Shown piece by piece: positions 16,830 to 25,531 of a stretch of 64,000 bases of DNA. A model generated the notes under the pieces. That model was not told where the DNA came from, did not search any database, and saw only the letters and a program-made list of their open reading frames with translations. This stretch comes from Hanstruepera ponticola. GTDB lineage: Bacteria; Bacteroidota; Bacteroidia; Flavobacteriales; Flavobacteriaceae. Every line of letters starts with the position of its first letter. Position 1 is the first letter of the stretch. The DNA lies in NCBI RefSeq assembly GCF_012931685.1, contig NZ_JABANC010000003.1:290048-354047 (forward strand), read 5' to 3'. Made by a program: the position numbers and the translations under genes.

Positions 16830-17603
16830 TCAAGGCTGCTTTTCACTTAAATATTTCCAATAGCGTTTTGGTACATGTCTAGTATGTAGCTTCATGTTTT
16901 TACGAGATTCGATATTGGTGCTTTTGAAATAGTTTTTCCACAATTTTTGAAAATCCATTTCTTCAGTAGCAAAAACAGCTTCATCTTTTGATAAAACTGT
17001 TAAATCTGCTGAAAGATTCATCGTTATTATTTCAGTTTTACATAAATCGTAATACAAACCGTATTTCCTTTTCAAATCATAAATCACCCAACTTTGATCA
17101 GCATAACGCTTGGTAAAATGTTTAGAAATTAGTGGCAAGACATTAAAATCTGGTTCTATATTAGCAAAATAAATGTTATCCTTGGTAAGTTTAAACCTAA
17201 CAAAAGCCTCCATTCGATGTTTCTCCCTCCCAACACTTTTCGCTAATTTTGAAACTTTTAAAACTGAAGGATTGGTGTAATTTTTATCAATATATATCTT
17301 GGTATTAAACATGTAACGTATATAGTCTAACAGCAAATTTTCAACACCTAACTCTTCGCTTAAAAAAGTATAATACAATTGAATATACCCGCTTCTTGAA
17401 GCTTTAGATTTAATCCCTTTCCAAACGCGCTCTGCTTTTATAACATCAGTTTCTACATGTTGTGTTTCAGCAAATAGTTGATTTTGGCTTCTAAATTCAC
17501 TTTGAATTTTAACCTTGTCTAACTTATACTTATAGACATGGAAAATAGTCGATAGAAATCCATCGAATGTACCATCATATATTAAGTTACTATTTGTTAA
17601 CAT
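16830..17603 (-). CDS. TIGR03915-family putative DNA-repair protein (DUF4130)
   Basis: The 257-aa protein matches the family that always accompanies the TIGR03916 radical-SAM protein, here directly upstream with no gap between stop and start. It opens with LIYDGTFDGFLSTIFHVY and has a second conserved block, DQSWVIYDLKRKYGLYYD (about 180-197). Some members carry a DUF4130 domain and a few are fused to uracil-DNA-glycosylase domains, which led to the DNA-repair prediction. No biochemical function is established as far as I know. The pairing is strong evidence that the two act together. Confidence 0.85.
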   Translation of the reverse strand: MLTNSNLIYDGTFDGFLSTIFHVYKYKLDKVKIQSEFRSQNQLFAETQHVETDVIKAERVWKGIKSKASRSGYIQLYYTFLSEELGVENLLLDYIRYMFNTKIYIDKNYTNPSVLKVSKLAKSVGREKHRMEAFVRFKLTKDNIYFANIEPDFNVLPLISKHFTKRYADQSWVIYDLKRKYGLYYDLCKTEIITMNLSADLTVLSKDEAVFATEEMDFQKLWKNYFKSTNIESRKNMKLHTRHVPKRYWKYLSEKQP

Positions 17604-18866
17604 CTAACCGAATAAGCTTAATTGATTACTCAAAGTTTTTTGATATTTGCTAGATGAATTTTGAAGTATCAAAGATTTTATGGTTGCTGGCGATAAATCG
17701 CGCTTTTCGAATAACTTGGAGTTACAAGTCAAAAAATATTGTGCTCTATTAAGTGAAATGCCTATTCTCTTCAAATGATCCCAATTTAATTGCCTAAATC
17801 GTCTAGCATGAAGTATTTTATATACAGACTTCATCCCAACCCCAGGTATTCTTGACAACATACGCTTGTCAGCTGTATTAACATCAATTGGAAACTCATG
17901 TAAATTACGAAGTGCCCAACCTAATTTGGGATCTATGTCTAAATCTAAATTTTGATTGTTTTCATTTAATATTTCACTGACATCAAAACCGTAAAAGCGC
18001 ATCAACCAATCCGTTTGATATAAACGATTTTCGCGAAGCATTGGTACTTGACTACCTATTTGAGGCAACCTGCTATCATAACTTATGGGTACATATCCAG
18101 AATAATAGACACGTTTTAAATTGAATTTCTTGTAAAAAAATTTAGATGTATGCATAATTTGATAATCATTTTCACCTGTTGCTCCAATTATCATTTGAGT
18201 ACTTTGACCGCCAGGCGCATATTTGGGGGTGCTCTTTATAATTTTCTTTTCATTCTTATATTGAATAATTTCATTTTTAACCTTTTCCATTGGTTTTATG
18301 AAATCTTCTCTTTTTTTGTCTGGAGCCAGTAATTTTAGTCCTTTTTTGGTAGGTATTTCAATATTTACACTTAACCTATCTGCATATAAACCTGCTTCTC
18401 TCATAAGTTCATCTGAAGCTCCAGGAATAGATTTCAAATGAATATAACCATTGAAATTTTCTTCTAATCGAAGTTTTTTAGCCACAGCAACTAATCGTTC
18501 CATGGTATAATCCGGATTCTTAAAAATTCCAGAACTCAAAAACAAGCCTTCAATATAATTACGACGGTAAAAGTTTATGGTCAATTCTACTACTTCCTGA
18601 ACCTTGAAAGCCGCCCGCTTTATATCATTACTCTTTCGGGTCACACAATAAGCACAATCAAAAATACAATGATTAGTGAGTAAAATTTTCAATAGAGAAA
18701 CACAGCGTCCGTCTTCAGTATAAGAATGACAAATTCCCATTCCCGAAGAATCCCCTAACCCCTTACTTTTATTTGACCGTGTGCTACCGCTAGAAGAACA
18801 TGATACATCATATTTTGCAGCATCAGCTAAAATGTTTAGTTTTTCTTTTATACGTTCAAAAGACAT
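17604..18866 (-). CDS. TIGR03916-family radical-SAM protein, putative DNA modification/repair
   Basis: This 420-aa protein has the radical-SAM cluster motif C67-IFD-C71-AY-C74 (CxxxCxxC), which binds a 4Fe-4S cluster and S-adenosylmethionine. Extra cysteines lie nearby (C46, C55). The C-terminal part (about 315-380) has helix-hairpin-helix features (SRIPGVGMKSVYKI), a DNA-binding element. Radical chemistry plus HhH suggests a nucleobase repair or modification enzyme, in the manner of a spore-photoproduct lyase, but the substrate is unknown. The stop abuts the start of its DUF4130-type partner. A TATTTTTG box lies at 18897-18904. Confidence 0.88.
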   Translation of the reverse strand: MSFERIKEKLNILADAAKYDVSCSSSGSTRSNKSKGLGDSSGMGICHSYTEDGRCVSLLKILLTNHCIFDCAYCVTRKSNDIKRAAFKVQEVVELTINFYRRNYIEGLFLSSGIFKNPDYTMERLVAVAKKLRLEENFNGYIHLKSIPGASDELMREAGLYADRLSVNIEIPTKKGLKLLAPDKKREDFIKPMEKVKNEIIQYKNEKKIIKSTPKYAPGGQSTQMIIGATGENDYQIMHTSKFFYKKFNLKRVYYSGYVPISYDSRLPQIGSQVPMLRENRLYQTDWLMRFYGFDVSEILNENNQNLDLDIDPKLGWALRNLHEFPIDVNTADKRMLSRIPGVGMKSVYKILHARRFRQLNWDHLKRIGISLNRAQYFLTCNSKLFEKRDLSPATIKSLILQNSSSKYQKTLSNQLSLFG

Positions 18867-18896
18867 TAAGAAATACGATTTGGGTAATTTATTTCA

Positions 18897-18904
18897 CAAA
18901 AATA
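18897..18904 (-). promoter_or_regulatory. -7 box of the radical-SAM pair
   Basis: TATTTTTG on the minus strand, about 30 nt before the ATG at 18866. Exact TAnnTTTG; the -33 element is unclear. Confidence 0.4.
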
Positions 18905-18983
18905 CTAAATTTAGAAGCAAAATATTGCTACATTTTATAGCAAGTATAGAATTTACATATTGATAATAAATTATTACTTCAAT

Positions 18984-20120
18984 TTATAACTGCATACATT
19001 TTGAGAGTGTTTTCTCGTAAACAGCCTCGTATTGAGGAACAATATTATGGATATTAAATTTATCAGCTTGGTCTTTAGCCTGCGTCTTGAAAGTTTTTAA
19101 CACCTCTTCGTCTTTTAAAATTGAAAGCGCATTTTTACTCATATCATCTATATCACCAACCTCACTTAAATAACCTGATAGACCGTGAATATTTACTTCT
19201 GGAATTCCACCAGAGTTACTTGAAATTACCGGAACACCTGATGCCATAGCCTCCAAGGCGGCTAAACCAAAACTTTCAGTTTCTGATGGCAACATAAATA
19301 AATCTGAAAAACATAGTATTCTATCTATTTCATTACTGTTTCCAAAGAAAACAACTTTATCCTCGATCCCTAAACTTTTGCACAACTCTTCCGCTGGCTC
19401 CTTTTCTGGTCCTTCACCGACCATCATAAGTTTAGCAGGGATTTCTTTCTGAATATTGTAAAAAACTTGAATAACATCTTGGATGCGTTTTACAGGTCTA
19501 AAATTACTAATGTGGGTTATAATTTTTTCATTCTCGTTCGCCATCATAGAACGTTGACAATCTGCAAAACCATGCGTGTGCTTATCAATGTCTATAAAAT
19601 TAGTAACAACATCAATATCATTAGTAATATTGAAAAGCCTTAAGGTATCTTTTTTCAAGCTTTCAGAAACTGATGTAACAGCATCAGATTTATTAATACT
19701 GAACTCAACAGCTGCTTTGTAAAACGGATGACTACCAACCAAGGTAATATCAGTACCATGTAAGGTTGTTACAATTGGCAAATAAACACCTTCTTCATGT
19801 AACATTTTTTTCGCCATATATGCAGCATATGCATGAGGAATGGCATAATGCACGTGTACAATTTCAATTTGATGTAATTTAACCATATCAACCAGTTTAC
19901 TAGAAAGTGCTAGTTCATAAGGCTGATAATGAAACAAGGGGTATTCTGGTACATTTACTTCATGAAAATGGACGTTGTTACCTAATAATTCAAGTCGAAC
20001 TGGTTGTTTGTATGTAATAAAATGTACTTCATGACCACGTTTTGACAATTCAATTCCAAGCTCCGTAGCAACAACACCGCTTCCTCCAAATGTAGGATAA
20101 CAAACAATACCTATTTTCAT
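18984..20120 (-). CDS. bshA: N-acetyl-alpha-D-glucosaminyl L-malate synthase (bacillithiol synthesis)
   Basis: BshA is a GT-B glycosyltransferase (GT4) that joins UDP-GlcNAc to L-malate, the first step to bacillithiol. The 378-aa sequence starts with the typical MKIGIVCYPTFGGSGVVATE and keeps the C-terminal nucleotide-sugar block ETESFGLAALEAMASG with its EX7E-like Glu pair. Length is normal. It lies 2 nt behind the NagZ-fusion gene, so the two are co-transcribed. bshB and bshC are not in this window. Its presence suggests bacillithiol as the main low-molecular-weight thiol, relevant to the DCC, sulfurtransferase and GshB-like proteins. Confidence 0.92.
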   Translation of the reverse strand: MKIGIVCYPTFGGSGVVATELGIELSKRGHEVHFITYKQPVRLELLGNNVHFHEVNVPEYPLFHYQPYELALSSKLVDMVKLHQIEIVHVHYAIPHAYAAYMAKKMLHEEGVYLPIVTTLHGTDITLVGSHPFYKAAVEFSINKSDAVTSVSESLKKDTLRLFNITNDIDVVTNFIDIDKHTHGFADCQRSMMANENEKIITHISNFRPVKRIQDVIQVFYNIQKEIPAKLMMVGEGPEKEPAEELCKSLGIEDKVVFFGNSNEIDRILCFSDLFMLPSETESFGLAALEAMASGVPVISSNSGGIPEVNIHGLSGYLSEVGDIDDMSKNALSILKDEEVLKTFKTQAKDQADKFNIHNIVPQYEAVYEKTLSKCMQL

Positions 20121-20122
20121 AA

Positions 20123-23041
20123 TTAATCTTCTATAGATTCATAAATTAAACGCTGAATCTCTGTTCTTATATTTTCTTTTAATAATCTGTTTGATCCTGC
20201 AATAGGATACGTCCTATTAGCCAAAAACACATAAACAATTTCTTCTTCTGGGTCTGCCCAAGCGTAGGTGCCTGTAAATCCTGAATGTCCAAAACTAGTC
20301 ATTGATATACAACCACATGTTGGACCATCTTCACCTAGTTGTGGTTTATCAAACCCTATCCCTCTTCTGTTATCACTTTCACAGAAATAACAGGTATTAA
20401 ATTTATCCAATGTTTCAGACTTAAAATAGCGTTTTCCTCCATAATAGCCCTTTTGTAAATACATCTGCATAATTTTGGCAACATCATTGGCATTACTAAA
20501 AATTCCTGCATGACCACCAACACCTCCTTGCATGGCAGCTCCCATATCATGCACATATCCTTTTATTTCTTGATAACGATAATAATCGTCTAATTCTGTT
20601 GGCACAATGGATTTATTGCTAAACTTATTGTATGGATTATAAGTTGTGTAATTTGCGCCTAAAGATTCATAAAAATGTTCCTGAACCAATTCATCCATTG
20701 GTTTGTCGTAATGCTTTTCAATAAATTTCTTTAGAATGTAGTAAGGTAAATCGCTATAACGATATCTTAACCTATTTAATAAATCAGAATCCTTTATAAT
20801 CTTTTGAATTGAGTCCTGATAATCCCGTCGCATAAATAAGTCATTTGCTACTTTTACACTAAATTCAGAGCTTTTTTCATTTCTGTAATACCTGGCATCT
20901 GGTTTTTTAGTCACTGAATCTAAAGTCGCGTAATAAAAAGGAATCCATGGTTTTAATCTGGCATAATGCGAAAGCATTTTTTTGATTGTTACATCCTTTT
21001 TGTTAGAATTAGTATACTCTGGCAAGAGTTGAGAGAGTTTAGAATCTAGTGATACCACGCCTTGTTCTTCAAGCTCCATTATCAAGGGAAGCGTTGCTAG
21101 AATTTTTGTCAATGAAGCTACATCATAAATGTCATTAAATTTTACAGTTTCAGCATCAGCTTCATATGTATGTTTTCCAAAATTTTTATTGTAAATAACT
21201 TTTCCCTTTCTAGCTACCAATAATTGGATTCCTGGTGTCATTTCATTATCAACGGCATATTGAGCTACCGAATCTAATTTACCCAATTTTTTAGAATTCA
21301 CACCAACACGTTCAGGAATCGTATAACCTAACAAAGACATTGAATTATAATCAACTCCATCGCCTTCATTATAAAACTTTCCTATTGAAACTGGTAATTT
21401 ACCTTTGGCTTCAATGGCACCAAAAATCATTTGAGCCGATATTTTTTGAGACGTATCACTATTCTGATAACTCACAACTAAAGCTTCAATGTTTTCAAAA
21501 GTAGCTATGTCTAAAAGCGCATATGGTTTTACAAAAACATCCAAAATAACAGTATTGGTTCTAGCAATTTCATAGAGCCAAACCAATTCTTTATCACTAA
21601 ATTGATAATCTTTCCATGGATGATCATTTGAACGATGAAATCCAACAACCACAGTGTTGTAAGCTTTTAGTTTTGTAATGAGTTCATCTAGATTGTCAGC
21701 TTTCACCTCGTGAACCTTGGTGTATTTTTGTAATTCTTTAAAAAAAACAGAACCAGAGTCGTCTCCTAATTGCACATAAGCAACACGTTTGTTTTTAAGG
21801 TCTCTTATAGGCAGCAAATTACTTTTGTTTTTAACTACCGTTATGGCCTTTTCAAAGGCTAATTCATTAAGGATTTGATCCTTTGGCCTATTGAGTTCGT
21901 TAACTAAATTTTCAATTACAATAGGCTTAAAATTATTTAAGCCCACTTTATATTTCGCCTGAAGGATTTTTTTAACCGAATGTGCCAAACGTTCTTCAGC
22001 AATGACACCACTATCATAGGCCTCACGCATTTTAATCATGGCTTTAGGAACATCTTCTGAAATCAACATCACATCATTTCCTGCAAGAAAAGCTGCCAAA
22101 TCAATATCTCCTGGCTCACTAAAATCAGCTACACCTTTCATTTCTAACGCATCCGTATAAATTAGCCCTTTAAAACCTAATGAGTCTTTTAAAATATCAG
22201 TCACAATATGCTTTGATAAGGAAGATGGAAATCCCGTTTGTGTTTCTAAAGCTGGCACGTTCAAATGGGCAACCATTACACTAGATAAACCGTTTTCAAT
22301 CAACTTTCTATACGGATACAATTCAACTGAATCAATGCGTTTTTCATTAAAGCTTATAGTAGGTAATGTTTTATGAGAGTCAGTTTCAGTATCACCATGA
22401 CCAGGAAAGTGTTTGGCATTTGCTAAAACACCTGCATTTTGCATACCTTTCATAAATGCTAATGCCTTTTCAGTGACGTTATCACGATCTTCACCAAATG
22501 AACGATTTCCAATTATAGGGTTTTTCGGGTTGGTATTGATATCAACAACTGGCGCAAAATTAAAATGAACTCCAATACGCTTACAGTGCTCACCAACTTG
22601 ATATCCTACTTGCTCAACTATTTTATTATCCTTAATAGCTCCTAGTGTCATATTCCAAGGAAAAGCAAAAGTAGAATCTAAACGCATATTCAAACCCCAT
22701 TCGGCATCCATACCAATCAAAAGTGGTGTTATGGAAAGTCCTTGCAATCTGTTATTTAATTTGGCCTGTGCAACTGGTCCTCCGGTAGAATAGATAATAC
22801 CACCAATATGCTGATCCATTATAAGTTGACTAATAATGTTTTCGTGCTTTAGTCCTTGATTAGAAAAAGCACGAACCATAAATAGCTGACCAATTTTTTG
22901 GTCAATATCCAGACTATTATAAACACTATCAACCCATTTTTTTTGATGTTCTGGGTTATCAGCTAATAAAGGGTTTTTATTTTGGGAAAATGATGTGTTA
23001 AAAACAAAAAAACATAGCGTTAAAAACGTTACTATTCGCAT
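20123..23041 (-). CDS. Secreted NagZ-type GH3 beta-N-acetylglucosaminidase fused to a beta-lactamase-fold domain
   Basis: The 972-aa protein has a signal peptide (cleavage near residue 20, TSFSQ). A family 3 glycoside hydrolase part (about 30-570) carries the NagZ signature KHFPGHGDTETDSH (210-223), whose Asp/His pair is the acid/base, and nucleophile Asp297 in IYTDALEM. A C-terminal serine beta-lactamase/esterase-fold domain (about 580-970) has SLTK (Ser643, Lys646) and a YSD motif near 757. NagZ enzymes cleave GlcNAc from peptidoglycan fragments. The second domain could act on peptide or ester substituents. Such fusions occur in other Bacteroidota. It is first in an operon with bshA. Confidence 0.9.
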   Translation of the reverse strand: MRIVTFLTLCFFVFNTSFSQNKNPLLADNPEHQKKWVDSVYNSLDIDQKIGQLFMVRAFSNQGLKHENIISQLIMDQHIGGIIYSTGGPVAQAKLNNRLQGLSITPLLIGMDAEWGLNMRLDSTFAFPWNMTLGAIKDNKIVEQVGYQVGEHCKRIGVHFNFAPVVDINTNPKNPIIGNRSFGEDRDNVTEKALAFMKGMQNAGVLANAKHFPGHGDTETDSHKTLPTISFNEKRIDSVELYPYRKLIENGLSSVMVAHLNVPALETQTGFPSSLSKHIVTDILKDSLGFKGLIYTDALEMKGVADFSEPGDIDLAAFLAGNDVMLISEDVPKAMIKMREAYDSGVIAEERLAHSVKKILQAKYKVGLNNFKPIVIENLVNELNRPKDQILNELAFEKAITVVKNKSNLLPIRDLKNKRVAYVQLGDDSGSVFFKELQKYTKVHEVKADNLDELITKLKAYNTVVVGFHRSNDHPWKDYQFSDKELVWLYEIARTNTVILDVFVKPYALLDIATFENIEALVVSYQNSDTSQKISAQMIFGAIEAKGKLPVSIGKFYNEGDGVDYNSMSLLGYTIPERVGVNSKKLGKLDSVAQYAVDNEMTPGIQLLVARKGKVIYNKNFGKHTYEADAETVKFNDIYDVASLTKILATLPLIMELEEQGVVSLDSKLSQLLPEYTNSNKKDVTIKKMLSHYARLKPWIPFYYATLDSVTKKPDARYYRNEKSSEFSVKVANDLFMRRDYQDSIQKIIKDSDLLNRLRYRYSDLPYYILKKFIEKHYDKPMDELVQEHFYESLGANYTTYNPYNKFSNKSIVPTELDDYYRYQEIKGYVHDMGAAMQGGVGGHAGIFSNANDVAKIMQMYLQKGYYGGKRYFKSETLDKFNTCYFCESDNRRGIGFDKPQLGEDGPTCGCISMTSFGHSGFTGTYAWADPEEEIVYVFLANRTYPIAGSNRLLKENIRTEIQRLIYESIED

Positions 23042-23240
23042 ACAATCAAGGGCTTTTTACAAGATTATCAATAACGATACCAAATTACAGTATTTTGAAG
23101 ATACAATACTAAATTTTAAGATAGATTTATAAAGAAGGTAATTAACAATTTATGTGATAATCTAGATTTAAATTATAAAAAGAAATTTCTGGAACTTAAA
23201 ATACTTAAGCACAAATATCTTATGCGTACTTCTAGTTAAC

Positions 23241-23726
23241 TTACTTTACAAAACGTGCATGCCAACTTTCACTTGCTGGCACTTCCCAATGCTCCTCAAA
23301 CTCCGCTTTGTTAGCTACTAAATTATTGAATACGATAGTGTTCTTTGAAACAGCTCTATCCTTTGCCATTTTCCTGAAATCTGATAATGGCTTGTAAGCA
23401 ATATAATCACCTTGCTTATAGGATACATTCATTTTATCCATAAGGTCAACATTATATTCCTTTTCAAGCTGCTGAATAAAATGGACTGAAGTATCAATGG
23501 AACAGCCTGTAGCTTTATTTAAGTTTTGATTTAGACCAATGACTATAAATCGCTTATATTTAATTAAATAGCCTGATTGTAAATCACTACCATGTGCTGT
23601 CCAATTCTCTATAAATATATCTAGCTTATTTTGTATTTCTATAATCTCCTCATCTGTAAAAGAACGATTGGCTTGGTATATCCAAATACGAGATTCTTCA
23701 GGTAAATTATTAAATTCTACTAGCAT
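23241..23726 (-). CDS. Conserved 161-aa flavobacterial protein (often mislabelled ABC transporter ATPase)
   Basis: The protein begins MLVEFNNLPEESRIWIYQA and contains a FTDEEIIEIQNKLD helix and the segment DLQSGYLIKYKRFIVIGLN. I recognise it as a Bacteroidota-specific family, usually last in this gene cluster. Database entries often call it ABC transporter ATPase, but there is no Walker A, signature or Walker B motif and the length is far too short, so that name is not supported. No signal peptide or membrane segment. It lies 18 nt behind the HdrB-like gene and ends the operon. Function unknown. Confidence 0.75.
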   Translation of the reverse strand: MLVEFNNLPEESRIWIYQANRSFTDEEIIEIQNKLDIFIENWTAHGSDLQSGYLIKYKRFIVIGLNQNLNKATGCSIDTSVHFIQQLEKEYNVDLMDKMNVSYKQGDYIAYKPLSDFRKMAKDRAVSKNTIVFNNLVANKAEFEEHWEVPASESWHARFVK

Positions 23727-23744
23727 TATTTTTATGTTTTATCA

Positions 23745-24536
23745 TCATAAATCTTCGGCATTCGCAATTAACTCTGCTATATCCATTACCTGAATACTGG
23801 CCTCTTTTTCTTTAGCTTTCACTCCATCCGTCATCATGGTATTACAAAACGGACAAGCAGTAATGATAACTTCCGGGTTAGTTTCTAAAGCATCTTCAGT
23901 TCTTAAAACGTTTATGTCTTTATCGCCTTTTTCAGGTTCTTTAAACATTTGAGCACCTCCTGCTCCACAACATAAGGATGTACGCTGGCTACGTTTCATT
24001 TCTTTAAAATTTACGCCTAAAGTTTCTATCAATGCTCTTGGCGCTTCAAAAACGTCATTTGCACGGCCCAAATAACAAGGGTCATGAAACGTGACGTTTT
24101 TTCCTTTAAATTCTGATTCTTTAACTTTTATTTTTCCTTCGGAAATTAACTTTTGTAAGAATTGCGTGTGATGCAAAACTTCGTAATTACCTCCCAACCC
24201 TGGATATTCATTTTTTAATGTATTGAAGTCATGCGGATCAGTAGTAATGATTTTTTTTACTTGATACATATTCATGACTTCAATATTAGTCATAGCTTGC
24301 ATCTGAAATAAAAACTCATTTCCCGCTCGTTTAGCAGCATCACCAGAATCTGATTCTTCTGTTCCTAAAACGGCAAAATCAACATTGGCTTTATTAAGCA
24401 ATTTCACAAATGCTTTAGTGATTTTTTTTGCCCTATCATCAAAGGCTCCAGCAGATCCTACCCAAAATAAATATTCAGGCTGTTTTCCTTCTGCCATTGC
24501 TTCTTGCATTGTTGGTACTTTAAGTTGCTCGCTCAT
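23745..24536 (-). CDS. HdrB-like Fe-S protein with one intact and one degenerate CCG motif
   Basis: This 263-aa protein has a C-terminal CCG motif, Cys154, Cys189-Cys190 and Cys228/Cys231, with spacing CX34CCX37CxxC, able to hold a noncubane or 4Fe-4S cluster as in heterodisulfide reductase HdrB, GlpC and LutA. The N-terminal half keeps the sequence shape of a second CCG module, but the positions normally Cys read VGSAG and EESDSGD, so its ligands are lost. It is in the operon with the membrane Fe-S protein at 25524, and together they look like a DsrK/HdrDE-type membrane electron-transfer module. Redox partners are unknown. Confidence 0.85.
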   Translation of the reverse strand: MSEQLKVPTMQEAMAEGKQPEYLFWVGSAGAFDDRAKKITKAFVKLLNKANVDFAVLGTEESDSGDAAKRAGNEFLFQMQAMTNIEVMNMYQVKKIITTDPHDFNTLKNEYPGLGGNYEVLHHTQFLQKLISEGKIKVKESEFKGKNVTFHDPCYLGRANDVFEAPRALIETLGVNFKEMKRSQRTSLCCGAGGAQMFKEPEKGDKDINVLRTEDALETNPEVIITACPFCNTMMTDGVKAKEKEASIQVMDIAELIANAEDL

Positions 24537-24542
24537 AATAAT

Positions 24543-24989
24543 TTATTCATGATGACCATCATCAAATACTTGTATGGTCACTTTTTTATCTACTAAATCT
24601 GTAAATTTCCCTTTGTATCTAGTTGCTTTTACCAAATGATTATCAATCCAATGATAATTACCACCTCTAGGCTTACCCATTAATAAGCTATGAAATTTAA
24701 ACCCATGCTTGTTTAACCAATTTTCGGTTACTTCCCGATGATCTTCAGTACGCGAAGTAAAAAAACAGATTAAATGACCTTCGTCATACCACTTGTTACA
24801 AGTTACTAAAGCATCAGGATAAGGATCACAGGTAGCCATTCTTTCAGGCTCTTCATTAGGCACATCTTCAGTAATGGTTCCATCAATATCAATTAAATAG
24901 TTTTTTACACCTTTTGGTAAAATTGGGCTTACCTTCTCACCTGCTTCAACTTTTTCGTGCAATAATTTGTCTGCGTCTTCTCGTTTCAT
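24543..24989 (-). CDS. HAD-superfamily phosphatase-like protein
   Basis: This 148-aa protein contains the HAD nucleophile motif DIDGT (34-38), a motif II candidate FFTSRTEDH (serine/threonine after hydrophobic residues), a Lys/Arg-rich stretch and a late acidic FDDG. It looks like a minimal HAD hydrolase with no cap, ending in His-His-Glu. Database names such as phosphoheptose isomerase are sometimes attached to this family, but no SIS domain is present and I reject that. It is 6 nt upstream of the HdrB-like gene within the operon. Substrate unknown. Cytoplasmic. Confidence 0.75.
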   Translation of the reverse strand: MKREDADKLLHEKVEAGEKVSPILPKGVKNYLIDIDGTITEDVPNEEPERMATCDPYPDALVTCNKWYDEGHLICFFTSRTEDHREVTENWLNKHGFKFHSLLMGKPRGGNYHWIDNHLVKATRYKGKFTDLVDKKVTIQVFDDGHHE

Positions 24990-24998
24990 AAACCTATT

Positions 24999-25346
24999 TT
25001 ATTCTTTTTCTAGTGTTTCATTTTCTTTCTCATCAGAAATAGCTGCAAAATCAACTTTTGATATTCTTATGATAATAGCTAATTTCTTTTTCCCGTTTAC
25101 TAATACATTCTCAGGCAAATACCTTTCGTCATGTGCTCGTAACAAAGCAGCATAACCAATTTTACTTGTTTGTGCCGAAGTACAATAATCGCAAAATACT
25201 TTTAACAGTTTAATATCTTTTGCTTCTCTATTCTTGTATTCAATTTCGGTATATACCTTTATTTGTAATGAGTCTTTAGCATAACCTTGTGAGAAACTTA
25301 ATAAATTTCCCAGACAAAATATTGTTATGATTATGCTTAACCTCAA
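24999..25346 (-). CDS. Small predicted secreted protein, function unknown
   Basis: This 115-aa protein has an N-terminal hydrophobic signal (LSIIITIFCLGNLL, probable cleavage after SFSQ) and a polar mature part with a CDYC pair (about residues 52-55). The start is TTG at 25346: a stop codon occurs four codons earlier in frame, with no ATG or GTG between. It lies 5 nt after the stop of the 59-aa membrane protein and 9 nt before the HAD gene, so it is inside the operon. The CxxC-type cysteines in a secreted protein could be redox-active or metal-binding, but no family is recognised. Confidence 0.6.
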   Translation of the reverse strand: MRLSIIITIFCLGNLLSFSQGYAKDSLQIKVYTEIEYKNREAKDIKLLKVFCDYCTSAQTSKIGYAALLRAHDERYLPENVLVNGKKKLAIIIRISKVDFAAISDEKENETLEKE

Positions 25347-25351
25347 AACTT

Positions 25352-25531
25352 TTATTTAATATACTTTTTGTGCAATCCCATTGAAAAATAAGCACCTCCT
25401 AAACCTATTGCTATTCCACAAGGAACACCATAGTCAGTAATAAAACATAAAACAAAACCTAAAATGATAAATACTATTCCCCAAATAATCAATTTATTAG
25501 GTTTGTCATAAAAATTACTCCCACTATTCAT
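25352..25531 (-). CDS. 59-aa two-helix membrane protein
   Basis: This short gene is easily missed. The frame begins MNSGSNFYDKPNKLIIWG and ends MGLHKKYIK, with two predicted hydrophobic helices (about 14-31 and 35-52) and a basic C-terminus. Its ATG overlaps the end of the upstream Fe-S gene by 8 nt (ATGAATAG), indicating translational coupling, and its stop lies 5 nt before the next gene's start. Tight packing in the middle of the operon argues it is real. Function is unknown; it could be a small subunit of the membrane Fe-S complex. Confidence 0.65.
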   Translation of the reverse strand: MNSGSNFYDKPNKLIIWGIVFIILGFVLCFITDYGVPCGIAIGLGGAYFSMGLHKKYIK

